Source: Acidobacteriota bacterium
GTDB lineage: Bacteria > Acidobacteriota > Terriglobia > Terriglobales > Acidobacteriaceae
NCBI GenBank assembly: GCA_003225215.1
Contig: QIBC01000118.1
Coordinates: 1 to 34,582 of the forward strand
Length of the DNA: 34,582 bases
Direction of reading: 5' to 3'
The position numbers were made by a program, and so were the translations under genes. Under the pieces are notes generated by a model. The model was not told the DNA's origin. It made no database searches and was given only the letters and a program-made list of their open reading frames with translations. Positions 25,661-32,005 of this stretch are shown one piece after another (within the stretch, counting starts at the first letter, position 1; each line of letters begins with the position of its first letter).

Positions 25661-26259
25661 ACTCGCGCATACTTTTCGTCTCAAGCTTCGCGCTGTTGAG
25701 CGCCGTGCTGGCGCTAACAGCATGTGTAAATGTCAAGAAGAGCGACAACGGCGACAATGTCGATGTGAAGACGCCATTCGGTTCTGTAAGCGTTCGCACC
25801 GAACAGGTCAAACCCGAAGACACGGGACTGAGTGTCTATCCCGGCTCCCGCCTGGTTCCGAAGCACGGTCACGACCATGATCAGGCAAATGTGAACATTG
25901 CAAGTCCCTGGGGACAGCTCAAGGTGATCGCGCTTAACTATCACTCCGATGACGCTCCCGAGAGAGTCCTCGACTGGTATCGCAAAGATCTGCAGCAGAA
26001 GTACGGAAGGTTTCTCGAATGCAAAGGTGGAGATGTCTCACTGCATGGCCGCAAGGAAGACCAGGGCAATCAGCTAACCTGCGGCAGCGAACGAAGCAAC
26101 GGCAAAGACTTTACGTACTCGTCGGGCGATAGAAACACCCTCGAGTTGAAGACTGGAACCAACGACAAGCAGCACATCGTCGCGGTAAAGCCAGAAGATG
26201 GCGGAAGCAACATCGCTCTGGTCTATGTACAGAAGCACGGGGAGAAAGATTCGATTTGA
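25657..26259 (+). CDS. lipoprotein, function unknown
   Basis: The ATG at 25657 overlaps the TGA of the GH3 gene, with AGGAG about 14 bases upstream. The 200-residue product starts with a lipoprotein signal: SSFALLSAVLALTAC, with the lipobox LTAC and lipidated cysteine at residue 22. The mature protein contains an acidic-polar front (VNVKKSDNGDNVDVKTPFGSVSV), a region typical of acidobacterial hypothetical lipoproteins (LSVYPGSRLV...NVNIASPWGQLKVIALNYHSDDAPERVLDWYRKDL), and a beta-rich C-terminus. The D-x-P-x-x-V-x-x-W-Y-R pattern is shared with proteins in which a peptide segment follows a predicted alpha helix. Its coupling to the GH3 gene suggests a role in envelope or peptidoglycan metabolism. 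Confidence 0.8.
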   Translation: MNSRILFVSSFALLSAVLALTACVNVKKSDNGDNVDVKTPFGSVSVRTEQVKPEDTGLSVYPGSRLVPKHGHDHDQANVNIASPWGQLKVIALNYHSDDAPERVLDWYRKDLQQKYGRFLECKGGDVSLHGRKEDQGNQLTCGSERSNGKDFTYSSGDRNTLELKTGTNDKQHIVAVKPEDGGSNIALVYVQKHGEKDSI

Positions 26260-26262
26260 GCT

Positions 26263-26285
26263 TCGTGCCGCGTCTCGCGGCACGA
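26263..26285 (+). terminator. stem-loop after the GH3-lipoprotein unit, probable terminator
   Basis: TCGTGCCGCG and CGCGGCACGA form a perfect 10-bp stem with the three-base loop TCT, three bases after the stop. The following bases (GTCTTGG) contain only a weak T run, so it may be a rho-independent terminator of modest strength or an mRNA-stabilising hairpin. Confidence 0.6.
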
Positions 26286-26333
26286 GTCTTGGTCCGCTTG
26301 CACACTCCTAACTCACTGATTTAAGTTCGACAG

Positions 26334-26987
26334 GTGGAGCAAACCTGTCATCGCTGCGGCGCCGTGCTAGGCGCTGGTACCGCGTTTTGCAGCCAGTGCG
26401 GCGCGCCTCAGGTTCGTGTTCCGGAAACGGTGACTACTCCTGTTGCCACTGACAATCCTGGTCCGGCAACTTCGGAAGCCGCCCAGAGCTCCGGTTCATT
26501 GATCAATTGGAGACACGCTTTACCTTCTGCCATCACTGCTGGACTGGGGATGGCGGTCGCCTCGACGTTGCCCATCGTTAACGTGTTGTTCCCGTTATGG
26601 ATGCTCGGCGGAGGATGGCTGGCAGTGATTTTGTACCGACGCCGCTCTCCATTGCTGTTGTTGTCGTCGACGATTGGCGGGAAAATCGGCGCTCTCGCTG
26701 GACTTCTGGGATTTCTCTTCTTCGCGGTATTTACGTCGTCGTACCTTGCTATCGAAACGCTGGCGATGCACCAAGGAGAGCAGATTCGCGCGCTGCTGAG
26801 GAGCGCGCTGGATCAGACGGCTGCAAACAATCCGCAGACGCAGGCGATCTCCCAATGGGTACAGACACCGGAAGGGCTCGCGGTGTTCGTTGCGTTCGGC
26901 ACGTTTCTGTTTTTTGTCGCCTTTCTGTTGCTCTCGACCGCAGGCGGTGTATTTGCCGCATCTCTTGGGCGCCGAAAGCTTCGTTAG
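26334..26987 (+). CDS. zinc-ribbon membrane protein
   Basis: A GTG at 26334 starts a 217-residue protein. Residues 5-24 form a zinc ribbon with two CxxC pairs (CHRCGAVLGAGTAFCSQCG). A linker rich in Thr and Pro follows, then three or four hydrophobic helices: LPSAITAGLGMAVASTLPIVNVLF, WMLGGGWLAVILYRRR, IGALAGLLGFLFFAVFTSS and AVFVAFGTFLFFVAFLLLSTAGGVFAASLG. The zinc-ribbon plus membrane-domain arrangement is common in Acidobacteriota and its role is unknown. It precedes the RNA-binding protein gene by 115 bases. Confidence 0.82.
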   Translation: MEQTCHRCGAVLGAGTAFCSQCGAPQVRVPETVTTPVATDNPGPATSEAAQSSGSLINWRHALPSAITAGLGMAVASTLPIVNVLFPLWMLGGGWLAVILYRRRSPLLLLSSTIGGKIGALAGLLGFLFFAVFTSSYLAIETLAMHQGEQIRALLRSALDQTAANNPQTQAISQWVQTPEGLAVFVAFGTFLFFVAFLLLSTAGGVFAASLGRRKLR

Positions 26988-27102
26988 TCACGCTCGCCCG
27001 AACATTTCAAAGCGCTGTTCGCCTGGAACAGGTGGCGCGCTTGCCTATAACGATGTTAGAAATGTTATTTCAGTAACTCGCAGAGGTGACTGTCCCCCAG
27101 CT

Positions 27103-27645
27103 ATGCCGATTCAAGATCGAGTTGCCGCCGCCCGACGTGTTGACGAAGTCCTGCGCAACACCATTCAAATGGCCGGATTTCGCCTGAAGTACCGCATCAG
27201 GGCGAATCCGCCGATGAATACCAGTATCGGTGAGAGCCCGGAAATCATGGTCGAATTTGCTGGGCCCGATAGCCCGCTGCTTTTGGAGCGCAATGGCGAG
27301 CTCTTGCGCGCGCTGGAGCATGTGTCCTTGAAAGTGCTCCGCCTGGAATCGGAGGAGCACGACAAGCTCAGCTTCGATTGCATGAATTTCAAGACGCTGC
27401 GAGCCCAGGAGCTGAAGCTCGCAGCCGAAGTCGCCGCCGAACGCGTGCGCAAGACCGGCCAGCCGTATCAATTTGCGCCGATGTCCGCCCGCGAACGCCG
27501 CATGGTCCACCTCGCCATGCGCGATCACGCCGACCTCCGCACCGAAAGCTCCGGCGAAGCTGAAAGGCGTTCTGTTGTCGTGTATCCGAAAGACTACAAC
27601 GGCGCTGCGCCAGTCCCGATGATGAGAGGGCGTGGGAGACGATAG
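27103..27645 (+). CDS. KH/R3H-domain RNA-binding protein (Jag/KhpB-like, without Jag_N domain)
   Basis: I place the start at ATG 27103; an open frame extends 71 codons upstream but has no ribosome-binding site or family similarity. The 180-residue protein has a KH-like region (IMVEFAGPDSPLLLERNGELLRALEHVSLKVL, in place of the usual GxxG loop) and a C-terminal R3H-like segment with RxxxH (SARERRMVHLAMRDHADLRTESSGEAERRSVVVYP). The order matches the C-terminal two-thirds of Jag/KhpB, an RNA-binding regulator often encoded next to yidC. Here the Jag_N domain and yidC are absent. Expected to bind RNA in the cytoplasm. Confidence 0.78.
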   Translation: MPIQDRVAAARRVDEVLRNTIQMAGFRLKYRIRANPPMNTSIGESPEIMVEFAGPDSPLLLERNGELLRALEHVSLKVLRLESEEHDKLSFDCMNFKTLRAQELKLAAEVAAERVRKTGQPYQFAPMSARERRMVHLAMRDHADLRTESSGEAERRSVVVYPKDYNGAAPVPMMRGRGRR

Positions 27646-27651
27646 GCAAGT

Positions 27652-27749
27652 TTCAGTAACCAGCATTCAGTTCTCAGTAAAGGCTGAAAAGCAAACGATC
27701 GCGACGAAGCCGGCGGTTTTACTGACAACATATAACTGAGTACTGATTA
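27652..27749. repeat. imperfect inverted repeat, family C, copy 2
   Basis: Left arm TTCAGTAACCAGCATTCAGT (27652-27671) with CTCAGTAAA, and right arm TTTTACTGAC...ACTGAGTACTGATTA (27717-27749) contain repeated CAGT/ACTG units in inverted orientation. The right arm in reverse complement includes AGTACTCAGTTAT, the same sequence found after dnaA at 12163-12175. It lies between the KH/R3H gene and hslU. Confidence 0.6.
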
Positions 27750-27825
27750 ACTGGCCTCCCTGCCCGTAGACCGTCCGCCACCTTCCTCTTTGCTTTACAC
27801 TTAAGACATAGGAGAAGCACAAGCA

Positions 27826-29244
27826 GTGGCGATTTACCTCCCTGGGACCCAGGAAGAGCAGGAACTCGCGCTCGACGAACTCACGCCGCGCGAGATTGTT
27901 TCCGAACTCGATAAATACGTTGTCGGCCAGAACGCCGCCAAGCGCGCGGTGGCCATCGCGCTGCGCAACCGCATGCGTCGGCAGAAGCTCGCGCCCGAAC
28001 TGGCGGAAGAGATCATGCCGAAGAACATCATCATGATCGGTCCGACCGGCGTGGGCAAAACCGAGATCGCGCGGCGTCTCGCACGGTTGGCCAATTCACC
28101 CTTCCTCAAAGTAGAAGCTTCCAAGTTCACCGAAGTTGGCTACGTCGGTCGTGACGTCGAGTCCATCGTCCGCGATCTGGTGGAGATTGCGATCGACATG
28201 GTTCGGGAAGAGCGTCTTGAGGAAGTCGAAGATAAGGCGGAGCTCAACGCCGAAGAGCGCCTGCTTGATCTCCTGTTTCCGCCAACTCAGCAATCCAGTC
28301 CCAGCGCCAGCCTAGCTTTGGGAACCGGCGATGGCGAGCGCGGAACAGATTCGCAATCGCGCACACGCGAGAAGCTTCGCCAGCAGTTGCGTGAAGGCAA
28401 GCTCGACGAACGCACTGTAGAACTCGATGTCCGCGAGCGTTCAATGCCGGCCTTCGAAATCATCTCCAACCAGGGCGTCGAGGAGATGGATATCAACATT
28501 AAGGACATGCTGCCCAACATCTTCGGCCAGCGCACGAAGAAGCGGAAGATGAAGGTCAGCGAAGCGTTTGAGTACCTGATTCAGGAAGAGGAGCAGCGCC
28601 TTATCGACATGGATCAGGTCACGCGTACTGCAGTTGAGCGCGTGGAGCAATCCGGAATCGTGTTCCTGGACGAAATCGACAAGATTGCGGGCCGAGAAGG
28701 CGGCCATGGTCCCGACGTTTCCCGCGAAGGTGTGCAGCGCGACATCCTGCCGATTGTGGAAGGGACTACCGTCAATACGCGTTACGGGATGGTCCGTACC
28801 GATCATATTCTCTTCATCGCTGCTGGGGCTTTTCACGTTTCTAAGCCCAGCGATCTGATTCCGGAGCTGCAAGGACGATTCCCAATACGGGTCGAGCTGC
28901 AATCACTGACAATCGAGGACTTCATCAAGATTCTCACCGAACCGAAGTCTTCGTTAGTAAAGCAGTACACGGCATTGCTCGAAACTGAAGGCCTGAAGCT
29001 GGAGTTCACGCGCGATGCCCTCGACGAAGTCGCGCATTTTGCCTTCAGGGTCAACGAATCCACGGAGAACATCGGCGCCCGCCGGCTGCATACCATCATG
29101 GAGCGCGTACTCGACGAGATCAGCTTTGCCGCACCCGAGATGGCGAAGGACAACAAGGACAAAGTGGTCGTCGATTCCGACTACGTCAAGAAGATGGTGG
29201 CCGACATCGCCAAAGATCAGGACCTGTCTCGCTATATCCTGTAA
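27826..29244 (+). CDS. hslU: ATP-dependent protease ATPase subunit HslU
   Basis: HslU is the AAA+ unfoldase that feeds substrates to the HslV peptidase. The 472-residue protein starts at GTG 27826 and contains [31 protein letters not shown], Walker [36 protein letters not shown] (with the GYVG pore loop), Walker [16 protein letters not shown], sensor 1 [29 protein letters not shown] and the conserved C-terminus DLSRYIL that docks to HslV. The I domain (about 145-240) carries a serine- and glycine-rich insertion, [20 protein letters not shown]. hslV, which normally lies directly upstream, is not in the window. Identity is certain. Confidence 0.96.
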   Translation: MAIYLPGTQEEQELALDELTPREIVSELDKYVVGQNAAKRAVAIALRNRMRRQKLAPELAEEIMPKNIIMIGPTGVGKTEIARRLARLANSPFLKVEASKFTEVGYVGRDVESIVRDLVEIAIDMVREERLEEVEDKAELNAEERLLDLLFPPTQQSSPSASLALGTGDGERGTDSQSRTREKLRQQLREGKLDERTVELDVRERSMPAFEIISNQGVEEMDINIKDMLPNIFGQRTKKRKMKVSEAFEYLIQEEEQRLIDMDQVTRTAVERVEQSGIVFLDEIDKIAGREGGHGPDVSREGVQRDILPIVEGTTVNTRYGMVRTDHILFIAAGAFHVSKPSDLIPELQGRFPIRVELQSLTIEDFIKILTEPKSSLVKQYTALLETEGLKLEFTRDALDEVAHFAFRVNESTENIGARRLHTIMERVLDEISFAAPEMAKDNKDKVVVDSDYVKKMVADIAKDQDLSRYIL

Positions 29245-29260
29245 ACGCAGCATGCTGCGT
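29245..29260. repeat. palindromic repeat, family B, copy 3
   Basis: ACGCAGCATGCTGCGT, a 16-base perfect palindrome directly after the hslU TAA (29242-29244), followed by CTCCGCG where the longer copies have CTCTACG. Its position suggests transcript processing or termination. Confidence 0.8.
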
Positions 29261-29290
29261 CTCCGCGAGCCAGCCTGAAGAGCAGATCCT

Positions 29291-29464
29291 GTGTTAGGAA
29301 TCCTGACTCGCTATAACAAGAAATCGGTCACCGTGATCACCGACGATGGTCATCGGTGAAACGTGTCTCCGCGTTTCTTGCGTCTGGCTACATCAACCAT
29401 TGCGGCAGCAAAAAGACAAGAAGGCGCTCATCCGAGCGCCGTGATTCCGTTCAAGCAGAAATGA
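29291..29464 (+). pseudogene. decayed C-terminal fragment of a small DNA/RNA-associated protein (SprT-like tail)
   Basis: Translating the plus strand from 29291 gives VLGILTRYNKKSVTVITDDG, then HR, a TGA stop at 29357-29359, then NVSPRFL and a tail ending at 29464. The pattern RYN(K/R)K(T/S)VTV(I/V)T(D/E)DG-x-x-WNVSP is, from memory, the C-terminal beta-barrel tail of SprT-like and related proteins; the stop is exactly where the Trp (TGG) is expected. No upstream part of such a gene is present: a TGA lies in frame at 29276-29278. This looks like a remnant after deletion. The family assignment is uncertain. Confidence 0.45.
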
Positions 29465-29577
29465 ACAGGGTGTTGCAGCAGCGTGTGGGCGCCGCCGGAC
29501 AAGACTCACTGACAAAGTCGAAGCCTGGGGAGTCTGAAGGAGAGTGCGGTCGCCCGACTTCTCACCCTCTTGAATCG

Positions 29578-29609
29578 GTATGCATAAATCATGCATACTG
29601 ATGCATATG
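29578..29609 (+). promoter_or_regulatory. palindromic operator overlapping the vapB start
   Basis: GTATGCAT (29578-29585) and ATGCATAC (29591-29598) are perfect inverted copies separated by five bases, and a third half-site ATGCATATGC follows at 29601-29610, including the start codon. Ribbon-helix-helix antitoxins commonly bind such sites to repress their own operon. The site covers the place where a ribosome would load, and there is no Shine-Dalgarno. Confidence 0.6.
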
Positions 29610-29816
29610 CGGACGACACTGAACCTCAACGATGACTTGCTGAAGCAAGCGGTACGGCTCAGCGGTATCAGCGAAAAAACTGCTGTCATTCACGCGGGAC
29701 TGGAAGCCCTTATTGCCCGTGAGAGTGCTAAGAGGCTGGCGGCGCTGGGCGGCAGCGAGCCGCGTCTACGAAAAATCCGGCGTCGCCGTCCTCAAGTAGC
29801 TATGGCCAGCCGCTGA
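29607..29816 (+). CDS. vapB: type II antitoxin, VapB family (ribbon-helix-helix)
   Basis: The frame from ATG 29607 (ATG 29601 is also possible) encodes 69 residues: a ribbon-helix-helix domain, MRTTLNLNDDLLKQAVRLSG, followed by ISEKTAVIHAGLEALIARESAKRLAALGGSEP and a basic tail. This is the VapB antitoxin pattern: the N-terminal domain binds the operator and the C-terminal part inhibits the toxin. Its TGA overlaps the ATG of the PIN-domain gene (TGATG). A strong inverted repeat overlaps its start and is the likely autoregulatory operator. The partner and spacing make the call reliable. Confidence 0.9.
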   Translation: MRTTLNLNDDLLKQAVRLSGISEKTAVIHAGLEALIARESAKRLAALGGSEPRLRKIRRRRPQVAMASR

Positions 29817-30175
29817 TGCTTGTTGATACCTCGATCTGGGTAGAGCATTTGCGCCATACCCAGCCAGGGCTCGTCTCGCTTCTTCATGCTGCCGACGTTC
29901 AGTGCCATCCGTTTATCATAGGCGAATTGGCCTGTGGTTCCGTAAGCCGCCGCTCTGAAGTTCTGCAACTGCTCCGGAGATTGCCCTCAGTACAGGTGGT
30001 GGAAAACGAGGAAGTGATAACTTTGGTCGAGCGGCATCGGCTGATGGGTCGGGGTGCCGGTTGGGTCGATGTACACTTGCTGGCATCGGCGGCATTGGCA
30101 AGCTTGCTGCTTTGGACCACAGACCGGCGACTCGCGGCGATTGCGCGATCACTGGGAGTCTATGGTGAGCCGTAA
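29816..30175 (+). CDS. vapC: type II toxin VapC, PIN-domain ribonuclease
   Basis: VapC toxins are magnesium-dependent RNases that cut tRNA or rRNA when free of VapB. The 119-residue protein has the PIN-domain acidic residues Asp4 (MLVDTSIW), Glu37 (IIGELACG), Asp85 (GWVDVHLLASA) and Asp103 (TTDRRL), and normal length. It is translationally coupled to vapB by a one-base overlap. All four key residues are present, so the toxin should be active. The target RNA cannot be predicted. Confidence 0.93.
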   Translation: MLVDTSIWVEHLRHTQPGLVSLLHAADVQCHPFIIGELACGSVSRRSEVLQLLRRLPSVQVVENEEVITLVERHRLMGRGAGWVDVHLLASAALASLLLWTTDRRLAAIARSLGVYGEP

Positions 30176-30395
30176 TTGAAACCGATTGTCTGGTCGAATG
30201 TGGGATCAGTTCGTAGGCAGTTGTCTCGGCAAGAGTCTGCCCTAGCGTCAAAGTCGCTACGCCTTTTACCGCAATGGCAACGCGTAGAAGGCTATAGCAG
30301 CAACGGAATCTGCATCGTGATCGGCACTGCGATCCAGAAATGGTTCGAAACGCCGAAGACCCTGCGCCAAAACCTAAACCGAAAAAAGGAAAAGC

Positions 30396-30472
30396 TGGCG
30401 CGCCCTGAGAGATTCGAACTCCCGACCTACTGGTTCGAAGCCAGCCGCTCTATCCAACTGAGCTAAGGGCGC
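30396..30472 (-). tRNA. tRNA-Arg (anticodon TCG), CCA encoded
   Basis: Read on the minus strand, the sequence folds into a full cloverleaf: acceptor stem GCGCCCT/AGGGCGC, D arm GCTC-AGTTGGATA-GAGC, anticodon stem GCTGG/CCAGT (last pair mismatched or wobble), anticodon loop CTTCGAA with TCG at positions 34-36, and T arm GGGAG-TTCGAAT-CTCTC. TCG decodes CGA, and by wobble perhaps other CGN codons, as arginine. The discriminator base is G and CCA is encoded, at the minus-strand 3' end (30398-30396). Confidence 0.95.
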
Positions 30473-30647
30473 GCTGAGAGTCATTGTATCGTGCTTTCGC
30501 CAGGGCCTCTCGCTGTTCTGCTTCGGCACATTGAAGTAGGTCATTCGCCGCTCGCTGCGTATTTGCTGACTCCTCCACCTCGGTTTGTTATATTCGAGGG
30601 CATTCCCACAGCAGCAGGGAGTTGTCCAGCTTTCCGCGGGAGGATCG

Positions 30648-31727
30648 GTGCCCAGCCAGCAGCAGGTGAAGTGGTCGCAGCTACGCGTCGGAATCACGGT
30701 CGTTGTTGCTACCATCACCCTCTTCGTTCTGATCTTCTTCATGAGCGGAACGGTCAGTCCATTCAGCCGCAAGCTGCACCTGCGCTCCTACTTTGAGAAT
30801 GCCGCCGGCTTAGTAAAGGGAGCTCCGGTAAGGGTCGCGGGAGTCGATATCGGCAATGTAGCTGAGATCAACATCACTACCGCCCCCGACAGGAGGTTGA
30901 CTCCGGTAGAAGTCATCATGAAAGTGAGCTCCGACAGGGCCGCTAACGTGCGCAAAGACTCTCGCGCCACGCTCGCGACCGCCGGCGTTCTCGGCGCCAC
31001 CTTCGTTGACATTGACAGTTCCCGTGCCCAGGGGCTTACGGTAAAGGACAATGACGAACTGGCAACCACCGAAACCCCAGCCCTGCAGGACGTTCTCAAG
31101 TCCAGCCAAGGCACCATCGACAAATTGAATGTAATCGTGAACCGGGTGGACGACATCGTGGCTGCGATCCAGAACGGAAAAGGATCGGTCGGAAAGATCA
31201 TCAACGATCCAGAGCTCTACAATCGCGCGAACAGCACTATCGCTCAGTTGCAAAAGCTTACCAACCAAGTCTCGGAAGGCAGAGGCAGCATCGGCAAGCT
31301 GCTGTACTCCGACGAGCTTTACGACCGAATCAACGATTCCGTCACAAAGCTGAACAAAATGGTCGACGACGTGAATTCCGGGAAGGGCAACCTCGGGAAG
31401 CTCCTGAAGGACGAACAACTCTACGCAAATCTAAACCAAACGACGGCGAAACTCAGAGATCTAGTGGCCGATATTGATGCTGGACGCGGCACTCTGGGCA
31501 AGCTGGCCAAAGATCAGGAATATGCGCAGAAGATCGATCGCATTACTACCAATCTGGAACTTCTCTCAAATCGTCTCGCCACTGGCGAAGGCAGCGTGGG
31601 CATGCTGTTCAAAGATCCCGCACTGTACAACAACGCCGATCAAATGCTGGTGGAAAGCCGGCACCTGGTGAAGGCGATTCGCGAGAACCCTAAGAGATAT
31701 CTGACGATTCACTTCAAAGTGTTTTAG
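30648..31727 (+). CDS. MlaD/MCE family protein, probable lipid-transport component
   Basis: MCE proteins form hexameric rings anchored in the inner membrane that move lipids between membranes. The GTG at 30648, preceded by GGGAGG at good spacing, gives 359 residues. There is an N-terminal transmembrane helix (about 12-33, VGITVVVATITLFVLIFFMSG), then the MCE domain (about 42-130: YFENAAGLVKGAPVRVAGVDIGNV). After it come five tandem 34-residue repeats beginning G(K/R/E)G(S/N/T)(V/I/L)G(K/M)(L/I) and carrying a D-x-x-L-Y pattern, which would form a long helical extension. The permease (MlaE-like) and ATPase (MlaF-like) genes are not adjacent in the window. Confidence 0.92.
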   Translation: MPSQQQVKWSQLRVGITVVVATITLFVLIFFMSGTVSPFSRKLHLRSYFENAAGLVKGAPVRVAGVDIGNVAEINITTAPDRRLTPVEVIMKVSSDRAANVRKDSRATLATAGVLGATFVDIDSSRAQGLTVKDNDELATTETPALQDVLKSSQGTIDKLNVIVNRVDDIVAAIQNGKGSVGKIINDPELYNRANSTIAQLQKLTNQVSEGRGSIGKLLYSDELYDRINDSVTKLNKMVDDVNSGKGNLGKLLKDEQLYANLNQTTAKLRDLVADIDAGRGTLGKLAKDQEYAQKIDRITTNLELLSNRLATGEGSVGMLFKDPALYNNADQMLVESRHLVKAIRENPKRYLTIHFKVF

Positions 31728-31797
31728 CTTCTGAGCTGCTAACCTTCTAAGCAAACACCTGGCGTGCAACTTCGGTAGCCTTCCTGACACCCTGGGG

Positions 31798-31967
31798 TCT
31801 GTCATCCAGAGCCCTGTTTTGGGCGAAGGATCTCCCGGAATATTTCGGACTCAATCGTCGCATCCTGGCTCTTTGGCCAAGATTCTCGGGAAGATGCTGG
31901 ATAGTGCAATCAAGTCCAATAGATTGCGGGAGATCCTTCTCCCAAAACAGAGCTCTGGATGATAGTC
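31798..31967. repeat. long imperfect inverted repeat, family D (about 170 bp)
   Basis: The arms at about 31798-31866 and 31897-31967 are inverted copies over about 65 bases, containing CCAGAGC(C/T)CTGTTTTGGG and GAAGGATCTCCCG in the left arm and their complements in the right. The element sits between the MCE gene and the D-aminoacylase pseudogene. Such a structure could be a miniature inverted-repeat element; no target-site duplication or coding sequence is evident. Confidence 0.8.
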
Positions 31968-32005
31968 TCTGTGAGTTTCCCTTGATTACAAATAAGGAGG
32001 AAGGC

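Noticed and set aside
31798-31967. Insertion sequence
   Set aside because: The inverted repeat encloses only about 30 unpaired bases with no transposase, so it cannot be an autonomous element.
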